Source: Petrolisthes cinctipes (lineage: Eukaryota; Arthropoda; Malacostraca; Decapoda; Porcellanidae). Taken from it: a DNA stretch of 64,000 nucleotides. Where the stretch lies: NCBI GenBank assembly GCA_033782935.1, contig JAWQEG010000365.1:806001-870000 (forward strand), in the 5' to 3' direction. Position numbers and translations under genes: made by a program. Below, one piece after another: positions 31,758-43,119 of the stretch. Within the stretch, counting starts at the first letter, position 1. Each line of letters opens with the position of its first letter. The notes beneath the pieces are model-generated. The model ran no database searches. It had not been told where the DNA came from and saw only the letters and a program-made list of their open reading frames with translations.

Positions 31758-33197
31758 TCAGTTCTCATTGTTGGTGACTTGCATGTCGACCATTCCTACT
31801 GATGCTCTTGGAATATTACGTCTCCAACCGGCATTTGGTCTATTAGATTGCGAGTTATTTGGTAACGGTGCTTTACCCGGACATGATTGATCTCCACAAC
31901 GACAACCAATACGTAGGCAGTCAAAACAATGACCTTTTGGTGGTCTTCTCCAACACTCTCGTAAATCATGAGTTCCAGTCTTACAAAACACACAGAACTT
32001 TCCGGACCGATAGGGAACCTGAGAAGAAGATCGAGGAGAGGTCAACTGACTTATTTGTTGTTGTAGCTCACTGAGTTTTTTGTTTAGTTCAACTAGACTC
32101 TCCTCTGATGAGGAACTCAATGAACTTCCCGACATTTGGCCCTCTGAAGGAGTCAACGAAGTTGGACTTAGCGAGGAAGAACTTTCGGTGATGATTTTGT
32201 TTGGTATTGCCTTTACAGATGCTTGCTGTTGCAACAGTAACAGTCGCTCATTTTCTACATGTCCTATGAATCTATTCAAAGGGATATTGTCATCAACAAA
32301 TACTTCAAGCCTATCTCTACTGTTTCTCGGCAAACCTTGCAACAGTTTTCTCTTGAGGAGTCTGTCACGATCTGGTAATTTTTCACCTTGAAAACAACCC
32401 TTTATAGCGGCATAGTGACATTTAAATTGTTGTACAAATGATTGTGGACTAGCCATCCATTCATAATAAAAAGTATCATTCTGCCTCCATGCCTGATCAA
32501 AGTTCATCTCCATCCCGAATTCATTCTTAAGAAAAACTTTGAAATCACTCCAGGTGCCTATCTCACCTTGTTGTTGTGCTGTGTGAATCATGACAGCTAA
32601 ATTACCATCTACCCGAGATTTAGCAACTTCAAGTCTAGCGCTAGGACTGTCTGAGCACTGCTCTACCGTTTCGAAGAACATCTGCAAGCGTTCAGCTGAA
32701 TCTAACCGTTGTAATGCCTCCAATTCCAATACTTTAATGTCTCGCGGCTTAATTAGAGCAACGGGAGTTTGTGTGACTGGGATATTTGCTGGGACCGGTA
32801 CAAGAGGAGCTGAAGTAAAATTACTGAGAAATGGATTTGGCGAACCCGTTTGCTGAGGGGGTACCACTGAAACACTACTAGGATTAGGGTCGAGTGTGGG
32901 AGACATGGGAGGTGATACTACTGTGTTGATGGGCAAGGTGTTAGATCGTGATGATGGCTGCTGTACTTGCTCTAATTCCCTCAAGCGCTCTGATACGTCC
33001 CTAAGTTGATCAGCCATCTGACTCATCGCATCAACCAATAATCCAGTTCCCCTTTCTGAGGTTTCACCAAGGACAGGTTTCCCCCGTGGTGTGAAAACCG
33101 TCTCTTCCTCCGTTATCTCCTCTTCCTTACTCATCCCTTCCCTAACTTCAGCCATTGTTTCTTGAATAATTTTATGAACTGCTCCCCGAGTTAACAT
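31758..33197 (-). CDS. Gypsy gag (intact 479-codon frame)
   Basis: Begins MLTRGAVHKIIQE. Acidic N-terminus and coiled coil (MSQMADQLRDVSERLRELE), Pro-rich linker, then a capsid-like helical region: FETVEQCSDSPSARLEVAKS, WSDFKVFLKNEFGMEMNFDQ, FVQQFKCHY and LLKRKLLQGLPRNSRDRLE, matching the retrotransposon gag domain pattern. C-terminal zinc knuckle CVFCKTGTHDLREC (CX2CX4HX4C) and a second Cys cluster. Gag forms the particle and binds RNA. No stop or frameshift, in contrast to pol. Confidence 0.88.
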   Translation of the reverse strand: MLTRGAVHKIIQETMAEVREGMSKEEEITEEETVFTPRGKPVLGETSERGTGLLVDAMSQMADQLRDVSERLRELEQVQQPSSRSNTLPINTVVSPPMSPTLDPNPSSVSVVPPQQTGSPNPFLSNFTSAPLVPVPANIPVTQTPVALIKPRDIKVLELEALQRLDSAERLQMFFETVEQCSDSPSARLEVAKSRVDGNLAVMIHTAQQQGEIGTWSDFKVFLKNEFGMEMNFDQAWRQNDTFYYEWMASPQSFVQQFKCHYAAIKGCFQGEKLPDRDRLLKRKLLQGLPRNSRDRLEVFVDDNIPLNRFIGHVENERLLLLQQQASVKAIPNKIITESSSSLSPTSLTPSEGQMSGSSLSSSSEESLVELNKKLSELQQQISQLTSPRSSSQVPYRSGKFCVFCKTGTHDLRECWRRPPKGHCFDCLRIGCRCGDQSCPGKAPLPNNSQSNRPNAGWRRNIPRASVGMVDMQVTNNEN

Positions 33198-34543
33198 CTT
33201 AAACCCTTTTACTTAATTTTTCCCTCTTAATATTACACTACTACTATTTACTTTGACATTTGTTCTTTCCAATCCCTAATAGTTCGTTATTTTTTGGTTT
33301 ATTGTTGACCGAGCATCTGTAGAAAAATGTACCCCATCTACTATTAACCCACTTGGGACTTGACTATGGCTCACAATTGCCACTTTAAACATTGATTCGG
33401 TGCTCAAAAAAAAAATGTTGAATATGGTACTTCCACCCCAATTTTATTCTCCCTATTATACTTAGATAAATAGATATATGTCTTCATAGGCACTCTTAAA
33501 AGGTATTCTAATGTTTATTGAATGAAAATGGCATGAGTATTGTTATAATATAGCCAGAAATACGAGGGGAGCTAAAAACAGCTGTGAGACTAGGGGCGGT
33601 AAATGGAGCTGTGACGCTGTGTTCGTTTACGTTTGAAGATAGTCGACTTGAATTTGAATTTTACTTTCTTGTATCTGTTTATATGGTCAATACAACAGAT
33701 GGACATGATTTGTATATATGAAATAACAAATGAGAATTTTCTTTGCATCCCAGGATCATCCAATGAAGTTAATGAAGGGTTAATTTAAATGTTTATATCA
33801 ATAAGTCAAGGGTTAAGGACAATGTTTGTTCAGCCAATCACGAGCTGGCAATGCATTGTTGACATTTTACGGATCGCCGTTGTCACACGATATGAAATAG
33901 ACTATACCTTTAGGCCTATTCTAGTTATATTTAAGCACTTTCCTCGTCTACTTTGCTTAATACTCTTAGATTCCAGGTTTGTGTAACTACGTTGTTTTAT
34001 TCTCCTCCCCAACCCCATCACTCTTATTGTTATTGTTATGCTGCCACAACTTAAGAGGTCCTTGAGGTGTGATAATATTGGGTAGCTTCTTCATAATATT
34101 AGTAGTCCCCTCACTCGTGTTCATTTACCATTTTCAAGTTTGCTTTGCACCCTACAGAGTTCTGCAGTTCAAAAGGTAACTGCAGATAACATAGAAATGC
34201 GATAGACCCTTAATATAACGCTATTATAAATGTGTATCCAACACTTTATTTCTTACTCACTCCCTCACTATATCAAGTACGTTTTCTCTTTTCCCTTGCT
34301 CCCAGTTTTCTTTAATTTTTCCTCCCCTTCCTCCCCATAGTCCTTTAGTTGAGTAATAGGAGTTTATTTTGTAGTTCCCTCTTGTCACATATTTTTCTCT
34401 TTTTTTTTCCCCCTAGTTTTTACTCTTGGTGGAAGCTTTTTGCAATTTCACATCAAACTTTCCCTTTATTTTGATTGAATGTGTGTGTAATGATAATAAC
34501 GGAAACAAAAACAATATGTAGTAAATATTTTTTTCAGACCAAG
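33198..34543. other. Stretch without a recognised gene
   Basis: Expected to hold the gypsy 5' leader and LTR, but no primer-binding site or LTR could be identified. 34.2-34.5 kb is T/C-rich and precedes a plausible acceptor TTTTTTTCAG at 34536. Confidence 0.3.
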
Positions 34544-36469
34544 ATGCCGAAAGAGGTTGATAAAAAATATCGACCCCAAAACTATCGCCGTGAGTGGGAA
34601 AAAGAGAGGTGGGCACAAGGATGGCTTTCTGTATAAAAAAATCATGCAGGAAAGGCTTATTGCTCCTTGTGTGATAAACATCTCGTCCCGGGAAAATCCG
34701 AGCTAATGGGACACAGGAATACATCACTTCACGTGCAGCGTGCCAAGACAGGTCAGCAAAATCAACTGCTATCATCTTTCGCTGTCACCAGGGATTCTAC
34801 AACTGTAAAGGCAGAGTTGAACGTTGTGGCCCTTATTGCAAGAAAGAACATTTCACTCAATTTCTTAGACTCTCTTGTGGCAACTCTCCATGGCATCGCC
34901 GATGACTCAAAAGGCATCAGAGAAATGACCTGCAATCGCACCAAAGGTACATACCTTCTTACCGAATGTTTGTCGCAGTATGCCCACGAAAAGCTTGTTC
35001 AGGACTTGAAACTATCCAAAGGATTTTCCATCTTGTGTGATAAGGCGACCGACATCACAATGAACAAAGTCTTCTGTGTTAATGTCCGTTTTCTGAACGC
35101 TAACAGTGAACCAACTACACGATTCTACAGTCTTATTCCTGTGGAGGAAGGGCATGCCACTGGACTGTTTGCATCTCTGGAAGGTACTTTGAAGAAAGAT
35201 GAGCTTCCTTGGGACAAAGTCGTAGGCTATGCATCAGATGGGGAGAATCTGATGCAAGGAGCCAACAACTCTCTTCTGACGAGAATTAAAGAGGCTGCAC
35301 CAAATCTATTTGTTCTTAAATGTTACTGCCACACTTTCCATCTTGTTGCAGAGCACGCCAGTAAGGCTCTGTCAAAGACAGCTGATCAGCTTATACACGA
35401 TATCTACAACTACTTTAAGATGTCCCCCAATAGGCAGAAAAGTTATGCTGAGTTCCAGAAATTTGTAGATGTGGATACTCATCGAATCCTGAAACCAAGT
35501 CAGACACGTTGGCTTTCTGTGGCCCAGTGTGTTGGCCGTATTTTAGAACAGTATCCTGCGCTCGTTCTGTTCTTCATTGCAGAGGCAAGTGACAAGAGCT
35601 CCCTGCAAGCTGAAAGGATACTAAAGGCACTAAATTCTACATACGTCAAGGCAACATTGGAGTTTTGCGATTATGTCCTTGGAGACTTAACTGGTCTGAA
35701 TCTTATATTCCAGTCGAATGGGTTTCAGCTTCATCGCCTTGTGACAGAGGTTGAACGTGTTGTAAAGATACTGTGCCAAAACTTCAGGAAACCAATCCAG
35801 AACCTGACCGACATCAATGTTGATGATGAGTCACAGTGGCTACCACTTAACAAGGTTTACCCAGGGATATTGGCAGAGGAATCCATGAAGCTTATGCTTC
35901 CACATGAGAGGGAGAGCTTCCAGAGCAGGTGCAGAGATTGGTGCAGGGAAGCTGTACGCCAAATTCTTCAAAGGATTGATCTGTCCGACCCAGTGCTGAA
36001 AGCACTAAAAGATGTGAACCATGTGAAAATACTGGATGCCAGTGCTGATGTCAAATCTGGCTCAGTTCTTGCCAGGGGCTTTCCAAGGATCAGTTCGTCT
36101 AAAGTGCAGACTATTGATCGACAGTGGCGTTCCGTTCTCATAGATGACAATGTGAAGAAAGGAGGGTGGGAGAGCAAGCCTATTGTAGAGTTTTGGCAGG
36201 GTATGAGCCGCCTTCCTGAGTATGAAGACGTCGCGATTTTTATGCTGCAAATGACCGCTTTGCCACAAAGCACTGCAGAGGTAGAGAGGACCTTCTCTAA
36301 ACTTAATGCTAACAAAACAAAGCTAAAGAATTCCCTAGGTGTACAGACTTTGGAGGCTATCATCAAAACAGCTGAAACCTTTCCATCTCATGTTGATCTT
36401 AACGCAAGGCTTGCTCACTTGTATAGCAATGCAAGAAAGAAGTACATGGAGAAATACACAGAGAATTAG
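34544..36469 (+). pseudogene. hAT-family transposase with BED finger (one in-frame stop)
   Basis: ATG at 34544 opens MPKEVDKKYRPQNY; TAA at 34634 interrupts the BED zinc finger, whose Cys/His ligands follow as YCSLCDKH...H..SLH. The main frame (34667-36469, 600 codons) has the hAT RNase H-like catalytic domain: SILCDKATDIT (first Asp), VVGYASDGENLMQG (second Asp), LKCYCHTFHLVAEHA (CxxH), TRWLSV, and the C-terminal dimerisation region TAEVERTFSKLNANKTKLKN with the catalytic Glu. Residue order matches ZBED/SCAND3-like hAT proteins. Only one nonsense change in 640 codons suggests a young copy or a domesticated gene starting at a downstream Met. Terminal repeats were not found. Confidence 0.85.
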
Positions 36470-37074
36470 CAGACTGAGGACTTTCAGTGATACATGAACT
36501 GACAGTACTGTCCATGTTTTAATTTTCATTTACACACATGTAGCCTACACTACATACATAATTTAAGTATTGATTTTTGACCGGGGAAAATGAGCAAAAA
36601 ATCGCAAGTCGCCTGGCAGTGTTTATGCCTCATTTCCCCACTCAGAGGCTACACTTGCATACAGTACACATATTTCTTTTAATATTACCAGAGTTTGTTT
36701 ATTTCATGGAATACCAAAGAAAAGATTATTATTTTATACCAAAAAGTATTTTCTTCAAGTTTTGCAATGAAAACATGATAAAAATGATAAAAAACTTTTA
36801 TTTTCACCTTACGGTAGGCAATAAGTAGGCCACCGGTAACAAGTATTTAAAATGTATTTAGGGAATTTTGATCCAATATTACGAATTTTCAAACTTATTT
36901 TAGTGAATTGATGTTTTGAACTAGTGGGAACACTCGGTCTAGGTGTAGTATATTCGGGATGGGTGTAGGGGGAAGTAGGGGAAAATGAGCCCGCTCGGTA
37001 GGGAAAATTGAATTTTCAGAGTGGCAGCCCTGATATGCAGAGGTTTCACCCAAACAAGTTTTCCTCCATTTGAA
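36470..37074. other. Stretch without a recognised gene
   Basis: GGGGAAAATGAGC occurs twice (36580 and 36975), possibly part of hAT or piggyBac termini. Nothing firmer. Confidence 0.25.
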
Positions 37075-37096
37075 ATGTCCCATGACGCCAATAATA
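37075..37096 (+). CDS. piggyBac transposase exon 1
   Basis: ATG TCC CAT GAC GCC AAT AAT A then donor ATA|GTAAGTGTCC. It ends in phase 1 and joins the next exon as AAT-GGC. Confidence 0.55.
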
Positions 37097-37441
37097 GTAA
37101 GTGTCCAGCTTCCAAAAATTCACAGTTTGTTTATGAATATATAGAGAAGAAGTTAAGTGATTTTAAAAGTGTTTTATTTCATATTTTGAGAAAATTACAT
37201 ATATAAGTTTAAATGTAACTTTTTTGGTGCACAGAGCACAGGACCTATGTTTATTTTTTTTCTGTAACGTGTCGTTTTTGGTGACCAGAGTCAAACATTT
37301 GAAAAATCATACGGTTGCATCATGCCTTCTCATGACAATACTATATAAAGTGCACATACTGCTTGATATCTGCCACAAACTCTTTTGAGTAAAGAATATC
37401 CATCATTGCAAAGTATTTTTAATGTAATTTATCTCTTCCAG

Positions 37442-37661
37442 ATGGCTTGTCAAACCGAACATTCTATGGCAAGAAAGCTCCTACACCAAAGGGAGTGAAG
37501 GGATTTGTGATAAGAGATGAGCCCCAGTCCGATTCTGAAGTGTCAGATATATCTGTAGATGACAGTGAGGAAGAGTATTACCCTTCACAAGATGACAGTG
37601 CAATGCTGAGGCAAGATCTGATGCTAGATTATCTGTCTCTCAGTTCTCAGTTGGATTTTTA
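37442..37661 (+). CDS. piggyBac transposase exon 2 (acidic N-terminus)
   Basis: Acceptor ATCTCTTCCAG. Encodes GLSNRTFYGKKAPTPKG, then an acidic stretch SDSEVSDISVDDSEEEYYP, typical of piggyBac N-termini. The coding frame runs to TAG at 37660; the donor must lie before it, GACA|GTGCAA near 37598 being the one that fits the next exon's phase. Confidence 0.6.
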
Positions 37662-37682
37662 GTATAATATCTACTGTAACAT

Positions 37683-37965
37683 TTATTTACATACTGGATG
37701 TAGCAAAATATTTAGCAATAACTATATTATAACCTTTATTCCTTCCCAGTCACATGACTGTATCAGAATTGTTATTACCGGTACTGTCATATACAGTATT
37801 TTTTTTACATACCGGTACTGGATGTAGCAAAATATTTAGCAATAACTATATTTTGTGATGGAAAGTGGTAATTATTATTATTATATTACAACCTTTATTC
37901 CTTCCCAGTCACATTATTATTGTTATTACCGGTACTGTCATATACATTATTTTTTCCTTTGACAG
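37683..37965. repeat. Tandem duplication inside a piggyBac intron
   Basis: Two units of about 130-145 bp share GGATGTAGCAAAATATTTAG, CCTTTATTCCTTCCCAGTC and TTACCGGTACTGTCATATAC. Confidence 0.85.
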
Positions 37966-39891
37966 ATGAAGACCGTATCATCATGGGAAGATCCAGGAGG
38001 AGGACACTATTACCAGAGTTGTCTGCCAGGTCAGCAGGACCTTCCTCTGACATGTTACCCGGACCTTCCAGGATGAGTGTAACTATGTCTTCAGCTTTAC
38101 CTAATTATGTAGATAATGCCAGTTGTGTAGATGTTACTACTGTAAGTCACAAAGTGGATGCACATATTTCCACCAGAGTAACAGGGTCTACAGTACCTGT
38201 TGAGCAGCAGAGAAAAGAGGAGGAGGAAGAGGTGGAGGTGGAGGAGGAGGTGGAGGAGCAGACATACAAAGATTTAAAAAATATATTAAAATGGACAGTA
38301 TGTAATCCTGAGGAAAATAATGAAAGACCTATTCCAGACTGGCAAGGGTGTTTGCCCGAAGGGAATGTATTAGATCCCATTCAGTATTTGAGGAAGTTCT
38401 TTGATTATGAATTACTGACTCTTATATGCAGTGAGAGCAATCACTATGCTATACAGATAGACTCAAGTAAACCATTAGGACTTACAGTTGAGGAGTTGGA
38501 AGTATTTCTAGGTATCTGCATTTATATGAGTGTAGTAAGACTTAGTCAGACTCGCAGATATTGGTGTCCTGAGGCTAATATAAGGGCTGTAGCAGATTTC
38601 ATGTCTCGCAAAAGGTGGGAAAGAATTAAGAGTTGCCTTCATTTTGCTGACAACACAAAGTTGCCTGAAAAATGTACACCTGAGTATGATAAACTGTACA
38701 AAGTCAGGCCATATGTGAACATTCTGAAAGAAAAGTTTAATAAGATTCCTTTGAATATGAATGTGTGTGTAGACGAGATGATGGTTCCTTACAAAGGAAA
38801 TCGAGGGCTTTGTTACTACATCAAGTCAAAACCTAACCCTTGGGGATTTAAAGTCTGGACTCTAGCCGATTCTTTTGGTATTGTGCATAATTTTGAGATA
38901 TGTGTTGGCAAAACACTGAAAGTTGATGGTTTTCCTGATCTGAAATCCAGTGCTAACATTGTTTGTAAATTAGCCTCTGTTATTCCTAACCATAAGAATC
39001 ACAGACTGTTCATGGATAATTTGTTCTCAACAATTCCTCTGTATTATGAAATGTTTAACAGAGGTATATTGTCCATGGGAACTGTTCGTAGTAACAGACT
39101 TGCTGGACTGAAGCTTATTCCGGATAAAGATCTAAAATCTAAGGGAAAATCTGCCTTTGTAGAATATGAAGGGAAGATTAGCACATGTGCAGGCTCTGTA
39201 AGGATTGTTAGGTGGAATGATAACAACATATGTACAGTCATGTCTACAATGGGATCTGCTCAACCTGTCACAACTATTGGTCGCTGGGACAAAAATGTAT
39301 CCACAACACAGAAAAGTGATGTAAAGTGTCCTGCTCTTGTCAAATATTATAATGCAAATATGGGAGGTGTTGACAAAATGGATGCCCTTATTGCTTTTTA
39401 TAGGATGTTTTTCAGATCAAAGAAGTGGTATCATAGGCTTTTTTTTTCATTTTTTTGATGTGGCAATAATCAATGCTTGGTTGGTGTACAGACGGGATCA
39501 CACAGGTTTGAGTGGCACTACAAAGCTTCTGAAATTGCATGATTTCAAATTGGTGTTGTCCTCATGCTTGCATCTGCAAAACAAGCCATTGATAGGTAAG
39601 AAGAGAGGTAGGCCATCAGCTAGTGGAGTTGATGAAAAGCAAGCTGAGAAAAAACGCAAAGGTCATAACACTAAGGCAATACCTGATAAGGCAATTAGGC
39701 AAGACCAGATTGGACATTTTCCTGTCACTCTAAAAAAAAGAGGAAGGTGCAAAATGCCAGGTTGCAAGTCATCACCTGTAACATGGTGCTTGAAGTGTGA
39801 GGTCTATCTATGTGTCGCCTGTGACAGAAGGTGTTTCTTGGATTTTCATGGGGTTCAGTATGATCTACAAACATTGCCACATGAAAAGTGA
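37966..39891 (+). pseudogene. piggyBac transposase main exon (one homopolymer frameshift)
   Basis: Acceptor CCTTTGACAG, then DEDRIIMGRSRRR. The DDE_Tnp_1_7 domain follows: FLGICIYMSVVRL, CVDEMMVPYKG (first Asp), HRLFMDNLFST (second Asp), GGVDKMD (third Asp) and KKWYHRLFF. A nine-T run at 39439-39447 shifts the frame; one T fewer restores DVAIINAWLVYRRD and the C-terminal Cys-rich domain CKMPGCKSSPVTWCLKCEVY ... CDRRCFLDFH. piggyBac transposases move elements at TTAA sites. The frameshift may be real or a homopolymer error. TTAA-flanked terminal repeats were not located. Confidence 0.88.
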
Positions 39892-40145
39892 ACTGATTTT
39901 TGTAGTATATAAAAAGAAATTTATGTTACAGGAGTTTTGAATAATTTACCAGTACCTTGGAGTTGGTTTTAATTTGTCTTTCATTATGTATAAGATGTGA
40001 GAAAAGGTGAATTATCTTGGTGTTTATTATGATCCGCAAACATTGTTACATGCACATTGAACTGAATTCTTTTGTACCTGGGAAGAAATTTATGGTAAAC
40101 GAGTGTTAAATTGTTTACCAGTACCTTTTAGCTGGTTTAATTTGT
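39855..40145. repeat. Tandem duplication of the piggyBac 3' end
   Basis: GTTCAGTATGATCTACAAAC to GTTTTAATTTGT is repeated as TTATTATGATCCGCAAACAT to GGTTTAATTTGTG about 175 bp downstream, including the final codons. Confidence 0.75.
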
Positions 40146-40740
40146 GAAAATATGTATTTTTTTATTTCAACTGAAAATAGAATATAGCAAACTTCACTCA
40201 CTATATTCATTATTAATCCTACCAAATGTTTTTGTCATAAAAAATCAATAATCTTCACTTTCAGGTAAGATTAAAGCTTGATAAATAAGAATTCTGTATT
40301 TTAGTCATATTTCACTAAAAGGCCTGTCCTGTGCTCAGATGATCGAAAAAGGCACATATGAAAAAAAAAAAATTGTTTACAATAAAAAATGAAATTCAAG
40401 GCCATTTTTGTAATCTGGGATACAAAAGCAACCAAAAAACCTACTGATTTTTTTTTTTGAAAGCTGGAACTTAATGCGTACCATATAGCTTTGGTGTTTG
40501 AAAATGGATATAGTTTTTTTTTTTTTTTTTTTTAAGAATAGAATAATGATTATTTTTTTGTTTTTTGTGTGTGTGTCATAAGCTTTTAAGTTCATTATCT
40601 ATGCAGTGTATGAGCTATTGTCATCACTTTGAAAGCATTTACATTTTGTTTAAAAGAGAGAGAGTATGTTAATTATGTTTAATTTGTATGAGACGTTGCC
40701 CTTCACGCTTCGTAGATGTCATTTGTTCTTACGTTTATGT
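40146..40740. other. A/T-rich stretch without a gene
   Basis: Poly-A and poly-T runs at 40360, 40448 and 40515. Nothing recognised. Confidence 0.35.
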
Positions 40741-40825
40741 TTTGGCTGGGAGCGCGAGGGGTGGAGGAGGAGCAGTTGTGTGTGGCGGCGTTAAGTTACC
40801 CATGTAACCAATGAAGACGCCCCAT

Positions 40826-41062
40826 CCTGCTGACTCTTTCGGACAAGGGTACGAGAGTCACAGTAAACATCTGAAGACAACGGTGGATAATTCCAAGAGG
40901 ATCTTCATAAAAAAGGACGTGCACCCGTGTGAGACGAGAATGGCAGAGGCTTCGAGACGCAGAGAAAGCTGAGAAAGAGCGACCAGAAAACGTTGGGTGC
41001 GTTATCAGATTCGATGCCCGTGAACGCAAACTCTACAAGGATTACGTGGTTTTTGATAGTTA
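40826..41062 (+). pseudogene. LINE ORF1 C-terminus
   Basis: One frame has RIFIKKDVHPCETR; a +1 frame continues EWQRLRDAEKAEKERPENVG and VIRFDARERKLYKDYVVFDS then stop. The two are one domain split by a frameshift; it resembles the basic C-terminal region of ORF1 proteins. Confidence 0.6.
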
Positions 41063-41098
41063 GAGACAGATGGTTTTTTTAATTACCCACAGAAGAAA

Positions 41099-42050
41099 GT
41101 GTTAGATGTAAGTAAGATTAATATTATATCTTGGAATGTAAACAGTGTGTGCACAAAGTTAGAGAAAGTGAATGTCAAACATTTATTACTGGGTTTTAAT
41201 ATAATAAGCTTGTGTGAAGTAAAAACATCTTTGCCAGTAGCTTTCCCTGAGTATGTGAGCTATAAGAGTAAGATGGTAGGGTCAGCTGACAGAGGAGGCA
41301 CGGTGTTGCTTATTAAGAATTATTTATCAGAATTTATAAACAATGTGGATACCAGTGTTGGAGATCAGATTTGGGTGGAGTTCAGGAATATGCCAAGAGT
41401 TGTGTTTGGGTTCTGTTACATCCCTCCATGTGATTCTCAGTACTATTCTCACGAATTCTTCGCTGCAATGCAGGAGAGAATTAAATCAGGGGATACATGT
41501 GTTAATTATATCATCATGGGTGATATGAATGCAAGATTTGGTACATCAGTCAGAGACCTATTACCAATCTCCGAGGCAATTAAGGTTTGTCAGCTATCAT
41601 ATCCTGTGCTCCATGATGATGTGAATGTGGCTAATGATAATGCCGATATATTGTTAATAATATGTAAAGACAACAGGATGGTAGTACTCAATAATCTAAA
41701 GACCCCCAGAACCATTTTCTTGGTAACAAGACATATAGAAAACGTGGAACATGGATTTCGGAGCTAGATACGTGTATTGTATCGCTAGATATCTTAGATA
41801 GAATGTGTGATTTTAATGTATTGCAGTATAGAGATCTTCCATCGGACCACGCCCCTATTACAGTGAGTGTTGCCACAATGGGCATTGACTTACAAGGATT
41901 GCTTGGTAGGACATCTCACCTTGGAGACCATGCTGTGCTTCATAATAGAGTCAGGTCGAGATATGCGAAAAAAGCATTGAACTTTAACCGAACTGACAAA
42001 CAAATGTTCAAAGATCGCATTTCTCAGGTATATTTAACTGTTGGGATTTA
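41099..42050 (+). pseudogene. LINE ORF2 endonuclease region
   Basis: AP-endonuclease motifs: INIISWNVNSVC (Asn), ISLCEVKTSL (catalytic Glu), GFCYIPP, YIIMGDMNARFG (DxN). After a frameshift near 41765, SDHAPITV carries the final catalytic Asp-His pair. The nuclease nicks target DNA. Frame breaks make it inactive. Confidence 0.8.
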
Positions 42051-42068
42051 AGTGAGCAATCTATCAAT

Positions 42069-42935
42069 GTGTCCGCAAGAATGACATCTGATGTGTTATA
42101 CGAGAATGTTGAAAAATGTCAAGTTAGGGTTAGTGAGCCCCATTATGAGGATAATTTAGGATGCTGGGAAAGGTTGCTTAAAGACAAAGATGACACAAGA
42201 GTATGGAGGGCTATCAACTGGAGGGGAGAATACGGTTGTCCTGAGAAAAGTGAAAAATGCCCAAGTGACGAAGATTTCAGAAAGCATTTTGAAGCCGTGC
42301 TTAATCCACCAAACGTAGTAGATCTGTCTAGAGTTGATGTGACCACTATTACAACTGGCGTGTTATCCTTGCTACCAGCCCAGTGGATTCTTGTTCTAAC
42401 CACTCTCTTTAATAATGTCTACTTGTCTGGTGTATATCCTGAGCCATGGAAAAGAGCTAAGCTGTTCACCATCTTCAAGCGAGGGGATAAATCTGTTACA
42501 GACAACGATCGTGGTATAAGTGTTATGAACTCATTGGCTAAGCTTTATAACATGGTGCTATGTGGTAGGTTGAACCAGTGGTTCAAACCGTACCGAGAGC
42601 AGGCAGGTGCACAGAGTAAAAGGGGTTGTCTGGAGCATGTTCTGACCCTACGCTTGTTAACTGATATGGCTCGCCGGAAAAAGTTGAAGTTGTTCGTGAC
42701 TTTTGTGGATTTTACGAAAGCATACGATTTAGTACCGAGGGATGTGTTATTCAAAGAAATTAAAAGACTTGGTTGTGGCAGCGTGATGTTAGCAGCGTTA
42801 GGAGCCATGTATCAGACGACGGAGAGTGTGATAGGAGAGGCAGTCATGACAGCCAAGCTCGGAGTGAGGCAAGGATCACCCTCCTCTTGGCTGAACGTGA
42901 TGGCCTATTGTTTCAAGCCAACCCAACCCCTGACC
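42069..42935 (+). pseudogene. LINE ORF2 reverse transcriptase, N-terminal half
   Basis: RT segments: LFNNVYLSGVYPEPWKRAKL, TIFKRGDKSVTDNDRGISVM, LAKLYNMVLCGRL, EQAGAQSKRGCLEH, LFVTFVDFTKAYDLVPRDVL (motif A, first Asp) and LGVRQGSPSS (motif B). Motif C (FADD) and the C-terminus are missing, cut off by the junction near 42890. Confidence 0.82.
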
Positions 42936-43081
42936 TCCTCCATCGTTACCAGATGTCTAGGGACGTTTTAGTTGCCCTGCAGGAGTGTGCTCACACTGAG
43001 ACTTGGCAGCGGTTCACGGACAGCATCAACCAGCAAACAAGTGTGGCTTCTATGTGGCACCTACTAGCTTCCAAGAATTAA
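42885..43081 (+). pseudogene. Linker fragment of a second LINE ORF2
   Basis: The frame LLAERDGLLFQANPTPDLLH and ETWQRFTDSINQQTSVASMW then stop resembles the endonuclease-RT linker (W..F...L......S...W) of Jockey-like ORF2. It is fused to the RT in another frame. Confidence 0.5.
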
Positions 43082-43119
43082 AACCAATCATTGCTCCTAT
43101 GCCTCCGTTTTATCCTGCC

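Larger units (their letters stand above)
28145..33197 (-). mobile_element. Ty3/gypsy-type LTR retrotransposon, coding region (decayed)
   Basis: Gag, protease, RT, RNase H and integrase follow in the Ty3/gypsy order on the minus strand. One in-frame stop and at least one frameshift interrupt pol. I could not find a matching pair of LTRs in the flanks (25.5-28.1 and 33.2-34.5 kb), so the termini are not assigned. Confidence 0.9.
40741..43081 (+). mobile_element. LINE (CR1/L2-like), decayed, with a second LINE piece fused at its 3' side
   Basis: ORF1 C-terminus, endonuclease, and RT up to motif B follow in order with several frameshifts. RT stops at GVRQGSP; from about 42885 another frame holds the inter-domain linker of a different LINE. 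Confidence 0.8.
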
